Source: Salvelinus alpinus
Taxonomy: Eukaryota; Chordata; Actinopteri; Salmoniformes; Salmonidae
Direction: 5' to 3'
NCBI RefSeq assembly: GCF_045679555.1
Contig: NC_092099.1
Location: 10,028,076 to 10,092,075 of the forward strand
DNA length: 64,000 nucleotides
Part shown: positions 39,501 through 47,933 of the stretch, in pieces
Layout of the letters: the number at the start of each line of letters is the position of its first letter
Position numbering within the stretch: position 1 is the stretch's first letter
Notes under the pieces: model-generated
What the model was told of the DNA's origin: nothing
Seen by the model: the letters and a program-made list of their open reading frames with translations, nothing else
Database searches by the model: none
Translations under genes and position numbers: made by a program

Positions 39501-42500
39501 GTCAGACACGCTCAGGTGGAACAAACTTGAACTTGCGCCTTTTTTCAATGCTGATTTGAACGTCATTGAGAAAACAGAAAAACATCCTCTCTATATTTAA
39601 AAGTAATCCTCGGAGTAATCATCTACTTTTTCAAAAGTATCTAAATCACAATATTTTGCTGGTAACGGATTAGTTACCCTTTTTTTGTAGTCCCTTATAT
39701 GTAACCGATTACATGTAATCTGTTACTCCCCAACCCTGCAGGTAGCCTATTGTTCTGGCAAAGATGAGTCAGTAGTAGATTGCTAAACTGTATTTTACAT
39801 GGATGATAAATGTAGGCCTACTCTGTTTTTGCCAGGCAAAACTGGAGGAAATTAAACAAGAGCTGTGTTTGAATACTCATAGTAACCTCACTACTTGTGA
39901 CGTGAATTGAGTATATAGTATGCTTATTGGTCATAGTTAGTATGACAAAAGTTACCGGATGTCTTACTAAATTTGCCAAGATATGATGTATACATGCAGT
40001 GGACACTATTTCTGTGCTTTTAGGGCCCATAATGCAATTCTTCATAAAATGGCCGTGGCTTCACAGCATTTTCAGATTTGAAGAAAATGGCGGAAAATAT
40101 GCAGCCAAAGTCCAACGAGAGCGGATGCAAATTCATTGCTTTAACTAATTATAATCAGTTAAAATGTTGAGCAATGTAATAAAATAATGACTTTTCAAAT
40201 AAGTTAAGTTACACGTTATGTTGGCTGACAATTTGCCAACTACTCTATCCTTACGAACCGCATAGCATTACAGCAGTATGTACCAGAATGTTACCTAACG
40301 TTAGTTGGCTACTAATAAATCGAACTTGCCAGGCAGTATATTAACTATCTGATAACTAACTATCCAACGTTTATTGACTCAATTATTCACAGAATTCTTA
40401 GCTAAGTGGTATAGTCATTGTGCGTTTCAATGGAAATTGTTAATTCCGGATAGCTACTCTGATTCCACAGCACTCTTGTGCAGAATAACTGATGAATTTA
40501 CATAACGCTCAACACGGTTGAATATGGCCAGTGTCAGTAAACGTTGGCCAAAAAAAAGCATAATTAAATTGTTGCTAGCAGCACAGTTAGTCACCAACGC
40601 TCTGGATAACAAACAGCCTAACCAGCTCTGCTAGGGTGAGTAAAATGGTGAGTGAGGTGTTCTCTCATTTGTGTCTGGAAGTAGCTAGCAAGCTAGCCAA
40701 CATTAGCCAGTTAGCTTGGGTGCTTGAATGCCGTTGTGAGGTCTACTCCTCGGCCAGAGCGTCAAGTGTGCGCTCTGAACACTCCGAGAGCGAAACGCTC
40801 TGAATTTACAAACGCACAATCTGACACCGCTTCTGGATTTACGAATGCCCAGAGTGCACCCTGGCACTCATGATTGAATTTACGAACACACCCGAAATCG
40901 TAAAATGTTTAGCTAGTCATTTGTTATACTAACAGGCTAGCAAGAGGTTGCATAGCAACAGTGTCAACTTCCAGTAGGCAGGCGAAGCTCTTATGCTCAA
41001 CTGAAACGATACCGTTCGTTTACAGTATACTAAAATGAACGAATAGTATGTAGTATGTTAGTATGGGTATTCAAACACAGCTAAGTTCTTTCTGGTCACG
41101 AATCTGGATATGCACGTGTCTCTTTGCACGCCATTGCTAATGATTGGTAATTGGTCAACAATTAAGACGCTGAACTTTTTGGTTCTGATGCATGGATGAC
41201 AATTTAAAGACGACTTGCGGGCAGTGGGTTCAGAAGAACTAACATGTTGTGGGAAATTATATCACCACAGAAAAGGGCACTTTGGAGACTGGGAAGGCAA
41301 ATGGGCAGGTGCTCTGCACAGGTAAAGCCCCATTTGTTCACGTGCCTGGTTTTATTGCTGAACAACCCACCCGTATATACAGCTGAGCTAAACATTCCTC
41401 TGAAAACAAATGATACTTACAAGAATCATTGCCACGTGAGAGAAGCGTTCATACGTCTGGCATATGTACGCCAGCCCGGTGTCGTCCAGCAGAATTTTTT
41501 GGAGTATGAAAGTAGCAACCTGACATTGAGGAGAAAGCAGATGAAGTCATTAATAAAGGTTATCCATTTCCTTTTGTTTATATGCACGTAACATAATGTG
41601 TGTAAGCAATATGGCAGAAGCTGGATAGATTAGCTACCGTTTTGGAGAGCTCGCTGCCTGACTCCATGATGCGCAGGCATAGAGGGATGATCTCTGTGGT
41701 GAGCAGGAAATTGATCACCTCCTGTTCGTCTGTTTTGACCAGAGCACCTGCAAGCACACAAACAGCAAACTACAGTTGGAGGCATTCATGTGTTTTTAAT
41801 GAGCCAGAGAATTGCAGCATGAACAATCAGGTGCATTGGAATCAGGCAGACAAATGCAGGTAGAAAAGGATGTTACCTATGACTCCTAAGCTGGTGAGGC
41901 GCAGGTACTCAAATGGGCGTGTCTTGCTCACAGTATGCAGGAAGGGGTAGAGGAAGAGAGGAATGTGTGCTGCCAAAAATGCAGACCTGGAGGAGGTGGT
42001 TACATTTTGAATGTGTAAGATAGTGACACATATAAAACAATCATTTACATATTGAAAAGAAAGATGGTGCATTACCGAGTCTCTGGATGGGAGGCGACAC
42101 ACTGTAAGAGCGCGAGGGCGTTGCATACTCTGTTGGATTGGTGGGCTGTCAGAGTTGGTGGGTTTATGGAGGGGTAGATGTTCACAATTTCCTGAAAGAA
42201 ACAGAATGCAAATAAATTAGAATGTGAAGCAGTATCGTCCTCTTAAAGAGATTCTACGGTACTTTTGTATACTTTTTAGCCGGTAAATCTGAAATTAGTG
42301 CTCACGAGCCAAACGTAGTCCCTGAAAATTGCTACTACGTCACATGTCCAGATACAGTATGTGCACCACGTCACTGCTCTCTATCTCGCTCTGCTGTGTG
42401 TGCGGATCTTCCTTGCTGCCACTCAAATAGCAAGAGGCTGAATCCCATTGGCTAGAACCTGAATTGATAGGGGATGGCCCACATGGGGGGAAAATGGTGC

Positions 42501-44404
42501 AGTAAAGCTTCCAAACAAACTTAGTTTCTAACTAGTGATTTCATGGCTAATTGAGGTAAGACCATAATTTTGCTCATAGATTATGCTTGTATGAACTACA
42601 CATCGCCACATCCAGCCCAATGCTGGAGGTTTAAAAAAAAGACTTGGTAGTCGCCAAAAGCATGTCTTTAAGGAGGCACTGTAGGTAGGTACCTTCATGC
42701 AACAACATTTTACATTTACATTTTAGTCATTTAGCAGATGCTCTTATCCAGAGACTTACAGTAGTGAGTGCATACATTTTCATACTTTTTTCATACTGGT
42801 CCCTGTAAGAATATTTTAAGATAAATAAACAACGCAGAGGACTAGAGGTCATTGGGGAAATAACAATCAATGGAAATAGTTGTTTTTCAGTTCAACATCT
42901 GTTTAGAATCTGTGTAGGGGTTTCGGTCTTGGACTCATAGCGACATGTGGCAAGTTCTCATTGGTCCGAATTGTCTATACATTGAGACTAAAACGAGATA
43001 CTCGGTATTTGGTCATTGGCCCAATTTTACTGTAAGTCATTCTAATTGGTCAACCACAGGCTAGGGTTGGGTTATAAACTACATCTGGTCTCTTTGTTCA
43101 GTGGAGAAAACACAGAGGACAGGGAAGAATGACCATCTACTTTCCAGCATAACAACTATGATTTGTTCTCTTTGAATAAATATATTTTCCTCCCTCTGAT
43201 TTGCATTGGGGTCTGTGTTATTGAAGAATAACATCAACTGCTAACATCCCCTGCGGGAATCGTACCCACAACCCTCTACCAACTGAGCTGCCACAATGAC
43301 TAAGACACACAGACATAGGGGAAGGCCACCTAAAACAATGCACATGTATTTTTCCTCTTATGAAAGTGCATTACAGATTGGCTTGAATCGGCTCAGTAAT
43401 GTGAAATAGGTATTACAGTAAGTGAAGATAATATATTTAGTACCTGCAGGAGGGCAGCAATGGTTCCACAAGAGTGCCATAGCATGGGTGCCAGGTCAGG
43501 GACAGACTCCCTCTTCTTGCTGAGCTCCAGAAGGGCATTCTCCCTGGTCTCGGGGCTAGACAGCTCGTTGATCCACTGGTAGATCTTCTCCCGATCCACC
43601 TGAACCAGGGCTGTGGTTGCAGCCTGTGAGAAAAGGGCAGGGGGTGAACCAACCTCAGACATGACATCTGAGCATGTAATACAATTCCAACGAATGCTCT
43701 CACTTTCTAGGATCATCCATCAGATAAATCAAGGTCACTAACGTTAGTTACTAACTTAACTAGTTAATTTTTCAATGCACTCACTAACTGCAATCACGTG
43801 TTTGGGCGGGTGGGTATAATTTGTGCAACGTTTCAAAAGGAATCTGTTCCAAAAACTTCGTAAATAATAAAGTTGCCAACAAACAACGCATACAAAGTTG
43901 TATAGCGGCAGAATAAGATACCGGGTAGGGAGTGGGCCATTTCATAAAGTTTTTCACTCACCACGTTTATTCCGAAAAATGTCAGTCCTCACTCTGGTAG
44001 CCTATGGACAAACATTAAGAATAAGCTACGTGTTGAGTTGATGCCTATTCGGCAGCTAGTTAGCTAGGTGAATTGATCATACTACTTTGTATGCGTTGTT
44101 TTTTGGCAACCTTGTAACGTTACTTTACGAAGTTTCTGGAACAGATTCCCGTTGGAACGTTCCACAAATTATACCCACCCTGTTTGGACTGTGTAAACTA
44201 GAGATCTCCGAGTATCTAGCTTTGCGACACATCGGTAGTATGTGTACTGGTTTGACTCCACGAGTTGTGCATTGATCTGGTGGGTGGCGACAGAAAATAA
44301 CCATAACACAAAATGAATATGCATATTGATAGATAGCTAGCTAACGATACATTGTATGCCATGTTAATTCAATATTGCAAACTTACTGCGCCTGTAGCCA
44401 GCAT
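24502..44404 (-). CDS. cnot9: CCR4-NOT subunit 9 (CNOT9/RQCD1), complete, 8 coding exons
   Basis: Subunit of the cytoplasmic CCR4-NOT deadenylase complex. It binds CNOT1 and offers tryptophan pockets to silencing partners such as TNRC6. Exons, 5' to 3' on the minus strand: 44387-44404, 43444-43623, 42076-42191, 41877-41986, 41638-41747, 41421-41519, 31326-31417, 24502-24670 (stop TAA). They total 894 bases, 297 residues, against 299 in human as I recall it. The start exon has only six codons (MLATGA) with donor GTAAGT; the next continues [17 protein letters not shown]. The armadillo-type body is strongly conserved throughout ([68 protein letters not shown]). All junctions keep phase. Intron 6 is 10 kb and intron 7 is 6.7 kb because of transposons. 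It is head to head with usp37. Confidence 0.97.
24968..25190. repeat. Repeat with CAGTGGCG-type ends (possible hAT MITE)
   Basis: Starts CAGTGGCGAACTGGGACC and ends GTCCGCCTCTGCCACT. A diverged partial copy of the interior lies near 30380-30500 (GGCCCCCAGTATTAGCCAGA). No 8-bp duplication was found. It lies in cnot9 intron 7. Confidence 0.45.
25560..26200. repeat. Unclassified dispersed repeat in cnot9 intron 7
   Basis: Contains a strong palindrome TTGGCAACCAA near 25924 and sequence I associate with common teleost repeats. Ends and class could not be defined. No coding exon is supported. Confidence 0.3.
26887..27681. repeat. Possible hAT-like element (TAGGG...CCCTA ends)
   Basis: Left TAGGGTTGGGCAATA and right GAGTCAGCCCTA resemble diverged hAT termini. 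The flanking eight bases do not match, so this is tentative. Confidence 0.3.
27690..28067 (-). mobile_element. Tc1/mariner fragment (terminal repeat and transposase C-terminus)
   Basis: Starts at TA (27688) with CATTACCAGTCCAAAGTTTG, then runs to [20 protein letters not shown] on the minus strand. Homology to the copies at 17804 and 48200 stops at about 28067, so the rest was lost. Confidence 0.85.
28340..29310 (+). pseudogene. Degraded L2-like LINE reverse transcriptase
   Basis: The plus strand reads [20 protein letters not shown], then [11 protein letters not shown] where the catalytic YADD is changed to YAND, with stops and shifts. Downstream there are relics of the RT thumb and C-terminus. 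It is a distant relative of the L2-like copy at 32986-35640. Confidence 0.7.
29531..29670 (-). mobile_element. tRNA-Ala-like SINE fragment
   Basis: Contains CCATTTAGCAGACGCTTTTA and, reversed, a tRNA-like part (GCATGGCGCTTGCAACGCC) that would carry a TGC anticodon. It is badly diverged. The same family occurs at 42705 and 57545. Confidence 0.6.
29671..30542. other. cnot9 intron 7 sequence, nothing clear
   Basis: No exon is supported. A diverged piece of the repeat at 24968 is visible at about 30380-30500. Confidence 0.4.
30543..30798. mobile_element. Tc1-derived MITE with both terminal repeats
   Basis: 256 bp. Left CAGTGCATTCGGAAAGTATT next to TA at 30541; right AATACTTTCGGAATGCACTG, its exact inverse. 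No transposase remains. The right target dinucleotide is CA, probably a mutated TA. A short internal duplication of TTACTTACGTTACA lies near 30588-30618. Confidence 0.85.
31168..31178. repeat. GA microsatellite
   Basis: A short (GA)n tract in cnot9 intron 7. Confidence 0.6.
32470..32985. repeat. Inverted and duplicated patchwork at the 5' end of an L2-like LINE insertion
   Basis: 32483-32611 is the reverse complement of about 33180-33310 in the LINE itself. 32631-32698 and 32726-32840 are reverse copies of the upstream flank 32330-32455. 32844-32914 and 32917-32985 are two tandem reverse copies of 31826-31890. All pieces lie between the left target duplication and the start of the collinear LINE. 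Confidence 0.8.
32986..35646 (+). pseudogene. L2-like LINE, 5' truncated, one frameshift, with 17-bp target duplication
   Basis: Starts inside the endonuclease domain ([31 protein letters not shown]). It runs through a proline/serine-rich linker to a reverse transcriptase ([49 protein letters not shown]) with stop at 35473. A one-base frameshift in the pyrimidine-rich stretch near 33760-33785 splits an otherwise open frame. The 3' end has GTCGCTCTGGATAAGAGCG and a TGTAA-rich tail. TAACAGTAGCGAGGCTA is present at 32453-32469 and 35647-35663. The good frame and perfect duplication suggest a young insertion. YADD and the 3' tail fit the L2 clade. Confidence 0.9.
36331..36473 (+). mobile_element. 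Tc1 fragment of a third family
   Basis: CACAGCCATGTAATCTCCAT ... GAAGAGCTCAG matches the 5' leader of another common teleost Tc1 type. It stops at 36474 where LINE sequence begins. Confidence 0.45.
36474..37135 (-). pseudogene. LINE 3'-terminal fragment, minus orientation
   Basis: The minus strand reads [18 protein letters not shown] then [16 protein letters not shown], the C-terminal end typical of L2/CR1-type LINEs. It is followed by a tail ending TTTAACTAGCCTACC... near 36480. Only the last part of the protein is present. Confidence 0.7.
37643..39738. mobile_element. hAT element with perfect 8-bp target duplication, hosting a Tc1
   Basis: Left AAGGGTTGGGTAGGTTAC and right, inverted, CAGGGTTGGGGAGTAACA are terminal repeats. 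CAGGTAGC flanks both sides (37635-37642 and 39739-39746). The body is interrupted by a Tc1 at 38274-39290. Around 39297-39566 the minus strand is open for 89 codons, without a domain I recognise. It lies in cnot9 intron 6. Confidence 0.85.
38274..39290 (+). mobile_element. Sleeping Beauty-like Tc1 element, internally deleted
   Basis: Ends carry AGTCGGAAGTTTACATACAC (left) and its inverse GTAAACTTCCGACTTCAACTG (right, split GTAAACTTCC/GACTTCAACTG), between TA dinucleotides. An inner direct repeat GTCAGAAGTTTACATACACT lies near 38470, giving an IR/DR layout on the left. The transposase relic shows the paired-like DNA-binding part ([20 protein letters not shown]) and then [14 protein letters not shown], but stops, shifts and a 3' deletion have removed the C-terminal half. 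At 1017 bp it is well below the usual 1.6 kb. Confidence 0.9.
39861..41082. mobile_element. DNA transposon with AGCTGTGTTTGAATAC terminal repeats
   Basis: AGCTGTGTTTGAATACTCAT at 39861 is mirrored by GTATTCAAACACAGCT ending at 41082. 1222 bp, no transposase frame recognised. AAG follows the right end and precedes the left, so a 3-bp duplication (as in Harbinger-type elements) is possible but weak. Confidence 0.6.
42705..43300 (-). mobile_element. tRNA-like SINE interrupted by a solo LTR
   Basis: 42705-42803 (TCATTTAGCAGATGCTCTTA ... TACTGGTCCC) and 43247-43300 (CCTGCGGGAATCGTACCCAC ...) are the two parts of the SINE also seen at 57545-57695. The part resembling a tRNA T arm lies to the right of the break. 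Confidence 0.75.
42804..43246 (+). mobile_element. Solo LTR with TG...CA ends and 4-bp target duplication
   Basis: 443 bp starting TGTAAGAATA and ending GCTAACA. TCCC flanks both sides (42800-42803 and 43247-43250), inside a SINE. A TATAAA-type box (GGTTATAAACTAC) near 43074 and GAATAAATAT near 43175 have the order expected of LTR promoter and polyadenylation signals. No internal retroelement genes remain, so it would be the product of LTR-LTR recombination. Family not identified. Confidence 0.75.
43808..44180. repeat. Long inverted repeat in cnot9 intron 1
   Basis: Arm 43808-43902 (GGGTGGGTATAATTTGTG ... CAACGCATACAAAGTTGTAT) is mirrored by 44079-44180 (... ACTTTGTATGCGTTG ... AAATTATACCCACCC). 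Arms are about 95-102 bases with roughly 80-85% identity by eye, and the spacer is about 175 bases. It may be a MITE or a local inverted duplication. Confidence 0.75.
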
Positions 44405-45194
44405 TGTCTGGATATTATTTCCCGTAAACTGTTGAGCTAGCTACAAATAAAACAAAACCTACACTAGTTACCTAGCTAGCTAGCTTAGTTTTAGCTGATT
44501 TATATTTGGTCTTAGTTTGCTACAATGGTCACATCGGAACTGGAACGACGTTTGAACCTTTACCCGCGCGTTTATTAATCCAACATGCAGCGAACTTCTG
44601 TTTGATAAGGATATCTGCTTTATAGCTGTCTAACGCTATAACACAAGCAACATAGCTATTATCCTTAAACAAAATATAACCCTTAGTTCACATGGTAGGT
44701 CGATACCGATAAGAAGCTAGTAAGACAGTTCTGCATTTTATTTGTTGAATCAGAGACGGAAGAGGAAGCGAGACACCCCACTCGCTGTTTCTTTCTGGGG
44801 GGGTTTCTGGTTCAATGAAAGTCAGGCCCAGCTGCTATTGCATTGGTGTCTATGGTAGACAAACCCTGTTAAGTAAACCGGAACTGATAATATTTTGCGA
44901 TGCTTAACGGCCCGAGTGAACTATCTTCATTTTTTTCACCATCTTCGGTATCAATTCATCGTGGTTAAGTATCGCGAGAAGACATGTTATATGTGTTATC
45001 GTATATCATTTCCTCTAGATTTTCACATTCCCGCCATCATCGAGTACTGGAGGAAAACGTCGTGCGGACCACACTGTCAACAACATAATACTGGGGCCAC
45101 CGAATGCCGGCTAAACCAACGTACTACTCCCCGAGGATTTAAAACAAAAATATTAAAATTTACAAGTTTCGTTTCAGGGATATTTCATTCAAAG
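44405..45194. promoter_or_regulatory. Likely divergent promoter region of cnot9 and usp37
   Basis: The cnot9 start codon faces left at 44404. A strong plus-strand donor AAAG|GTAAGT at 45194 could end the first untranslated exon of usp37. The interval holds no transposon that I recognise. Both transcription starts should lie here, but I see no TATA box that fixes either. Confidence 0.45.
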
Positions 45195-47093
45195 GTAAGT
45201 GTTCCTTGTCTTGTAATTAAGTCAAGGCGATGTTTACCTCCAAATGACAAAATCAAATTAGCTAGCTATTCCTTGTCCTTTTTAGCAGCCAGCTATCGTT
45301 AGTTACGAACTTGCTCGTGCATGGGATATGGCTAGACTTTCACAGCTAGCTAGATGTGTAACTATCCAATGTTGTTTTGCTGAGTTGATTTGGGGGCGTC
45401 AATCTCATCTCGTAATATCCAGTTAGCCAGCTACATAGCTACTAAGCTAGCTAACGTTAGCTAACTAACTAGTGGTTAGCGGTGCTTCACAGCAGTTATC
45501 TAGTCAACAGTAACTGACTCGAGTGTAGTGTGGCTGGGTCCTCTCTGCCCCAGGCCGTATCTGTGCGTCAGAGATGTTTGCTCTGGAAGCTCCGATTCAA
45601 ACGTATTAGACAGATCTGAAAGCGTATTAATGTCAAAATACGTTCATTACACACCAAATACAGTATGGAGTTTCGCTTATGAACTATCTACATTTACTCC
45701 CTTTATGGCCGGTATGTACTTCAAAAAAAGATGTAAATAAAATATTTACAAGCAACCAAATGTATTTGGACATGAATACGCTTACAGAGTTGTGTAACGC
45801 ATCGGTCACACGGACAGCTTTATTGCATTTTGGCATACTAGAAGTACATTCATTTCAAATGGAACGCTGCGTTTGCCTTGCAGCGTTGCGGAGGCAGTTG
45901 CAGTGCGTTCTGTGTGTACATATGTTGGATTTATCGAATGTTTGCTCAAACTATATGCGTAGACGGCTTGATAGAAATGGTAGCAGAAGGTGAATGTTGA
46001 ACTTTTGTTGCACACATATCCAGATGATGCTGCATACCATTTTGCGCAATGACGCTGTAGGCATAACGCTTCGATCACACCGACAGCGTTCTAGCGCTGC
46101 GGTATCATATATATATATATATATAAAAAATACGTTTTATATTTCTTAAAAAGTAGTGCACTGGGCCATTATTAGTTCTGTATTAGTGGACCGCTATAGT
46201 CATTTGTAGTGCGGGCAAAAAATAAAACATCTTGAAATATTTTTACTTTTGCCATCTGTCATAGTGTTGATTTGCTATGTTTATTTACGGAAATCACCAT
46301 AGCAACACATACCATCATGCTGGCTTGCTTTTACAATTACTGTTTTTCTTGCTTTCTTGTCCCGCTATGCCCATAGGTATGATTTTTTTTTTTTTGCGTC
46401 CCTCGTCTAATAGAATAAAATATGTAAGTCCACAAGTTTGCGCAGTGCCCCTCTTTTACATTCTTTTGGGAGATCCCTGTAAGGTTGAATCTCTGAACAT
46501 GGCTATTTGTCATACAATGGGGGCATACTTAGCTAAGCATCGTTATGCCAGTTAAATTATAGCTAGCTAAGTAACGTTAGTTCCCCCTCTATCTAGCTAT
46601 GTCACTTGCTTGCTAGCTAAGTTTAACCAAGTGGCTAAGGATGCTTGTCGTAATACACTGCAGCCCAATGGGTAATGTGTAAACAATACCTTTGATTGTT
46701 GTGGATAATGCCACACTTACACTTCCCTGCCTAGCAGAGCTTCCCAAGACTTTACTTGTAATTCGGTAAACAAGTGGACCCCTCCCTGATTAGGTTAAAA
46801 ACGGAATTGCATCATGCAAACATTTGTCACTGCCAAATAAGAACACCATGTGACCTAACATAAGCAGAACATTTCAATTTACAGCTTGAAAAATTTGCCC
46901 AGGTCACGTGCACTGGTCTGCACAGTATATTATTTAATTAAAGTATTTTGGCATAGTGTTCCCTTTCAAACCAGACTTACCCATAGGACAGGACAACTGT
47001 TTGTTGCGCCAACAATGTGTTAAAAGTTACTGGACGACTCAGTTGCTGCTCTCTTACTAGTGCTCTAAATGTTAAAAATAGATATATTTAAAG
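45195..47093. other. usp37 upstream/first-intron sequence
   Basis: Contains TAGC clusters (about 45340, 45440 and 46560) and an AT microsatellite. I see no coding exon. Confidence 0.4.
46106..46125. repeat. AT microsatellite
   Basis: About ten AT units followed by an A run. Confidence 0.8.
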
Positions 47094-47849
47094 TAGTCGT
47101 GGGCGGTATCCAGATTGTCATACCATCATATTGTTCTTGTAATATCCTGTGATATTCTGTAATACTTGCACTGAACACAAGGGGCGCTATTTTCAAACCC
47201 CACTGAGACTCTGAGATCTTAAGGTGAATGTAAACTAAATGCTAATGAAAGCATCGCATCTATTTTATACTGTCTCTGACCTAAACTATTTGCAGGACAG
47301 ACATCCCAGCTCAAAGTTATACAAGTAACTCAAAAGTGCATGCTACTCTGTTTGCTGCATGCACAAAACAAATACTTGATCCAGGATGGAATTCTCTGCT
47401 ATTACCAAGCAAAGCTTAATTTTGCAAGGAGCTAAGCACTTAGCTAGATGGCTAACTAGCTACTAAATTAGCAAACAAATGCACACCTGCAGAGCATTTA
47501 GCACATTTTAGACAGTTAACTTAATAGTTATAAGAGAGATAGCTGGCAAACATTTAGTTGTGAATTCCATACTGTAACTAGATCACCTATCGCGTGCTGC
47601 ACAACAAACAGTAAGTGACTCACAAGGCTCCGGTCTCTCGTTGTTGTGTGCTTGTAAACAAATTCCACGTGACTGGGGGCTACTGGTAATCACTTTATCT
47701 CCTATTGTATTGCACAAGTTGACTGCAGGTATTTACTTAAGTAGTTACACATTCAAATTTATAATAAAAAAAAATTCTAAATAGTTTTGACCGTATTGAA
47801 AAGCAATCCCGTGGTTATTTCCAAATACCCGGTATACCGCCCAAGCCTA
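47094..47849 (+). mobile_element. hAT-like element copy 1, uninterrupted
   Basis: Ends TAGTCGTGGGCGGTATCC and, inverted, TAGGCTTGGGCGGTATACC. Flanks are ATTTAAAG (47086-47093) and ATTTAAAA (47850-47857), an 8-bp duplication with one change. It ends about 50 bases before the first coding exon of usp37. The copy at 17600-19788 is the same family in the other orientation. Confidence 0.8.
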
Positions 47850-47933
47850 ATTTAAAAAATGTCCTTGTTTGCACACAATCTACCTTTCCCTTCCATTAGG
47901 TTTATTTGGAGAGCACAACCCTGACAATCACCA

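Noticed and set aside
44895-45302. 135-codon frame just upstream of usp37
   Set aside because: No domain, crosses a strong splice donor at 45194 and lies in the likely 5'UTR/promoter; treated as chance.
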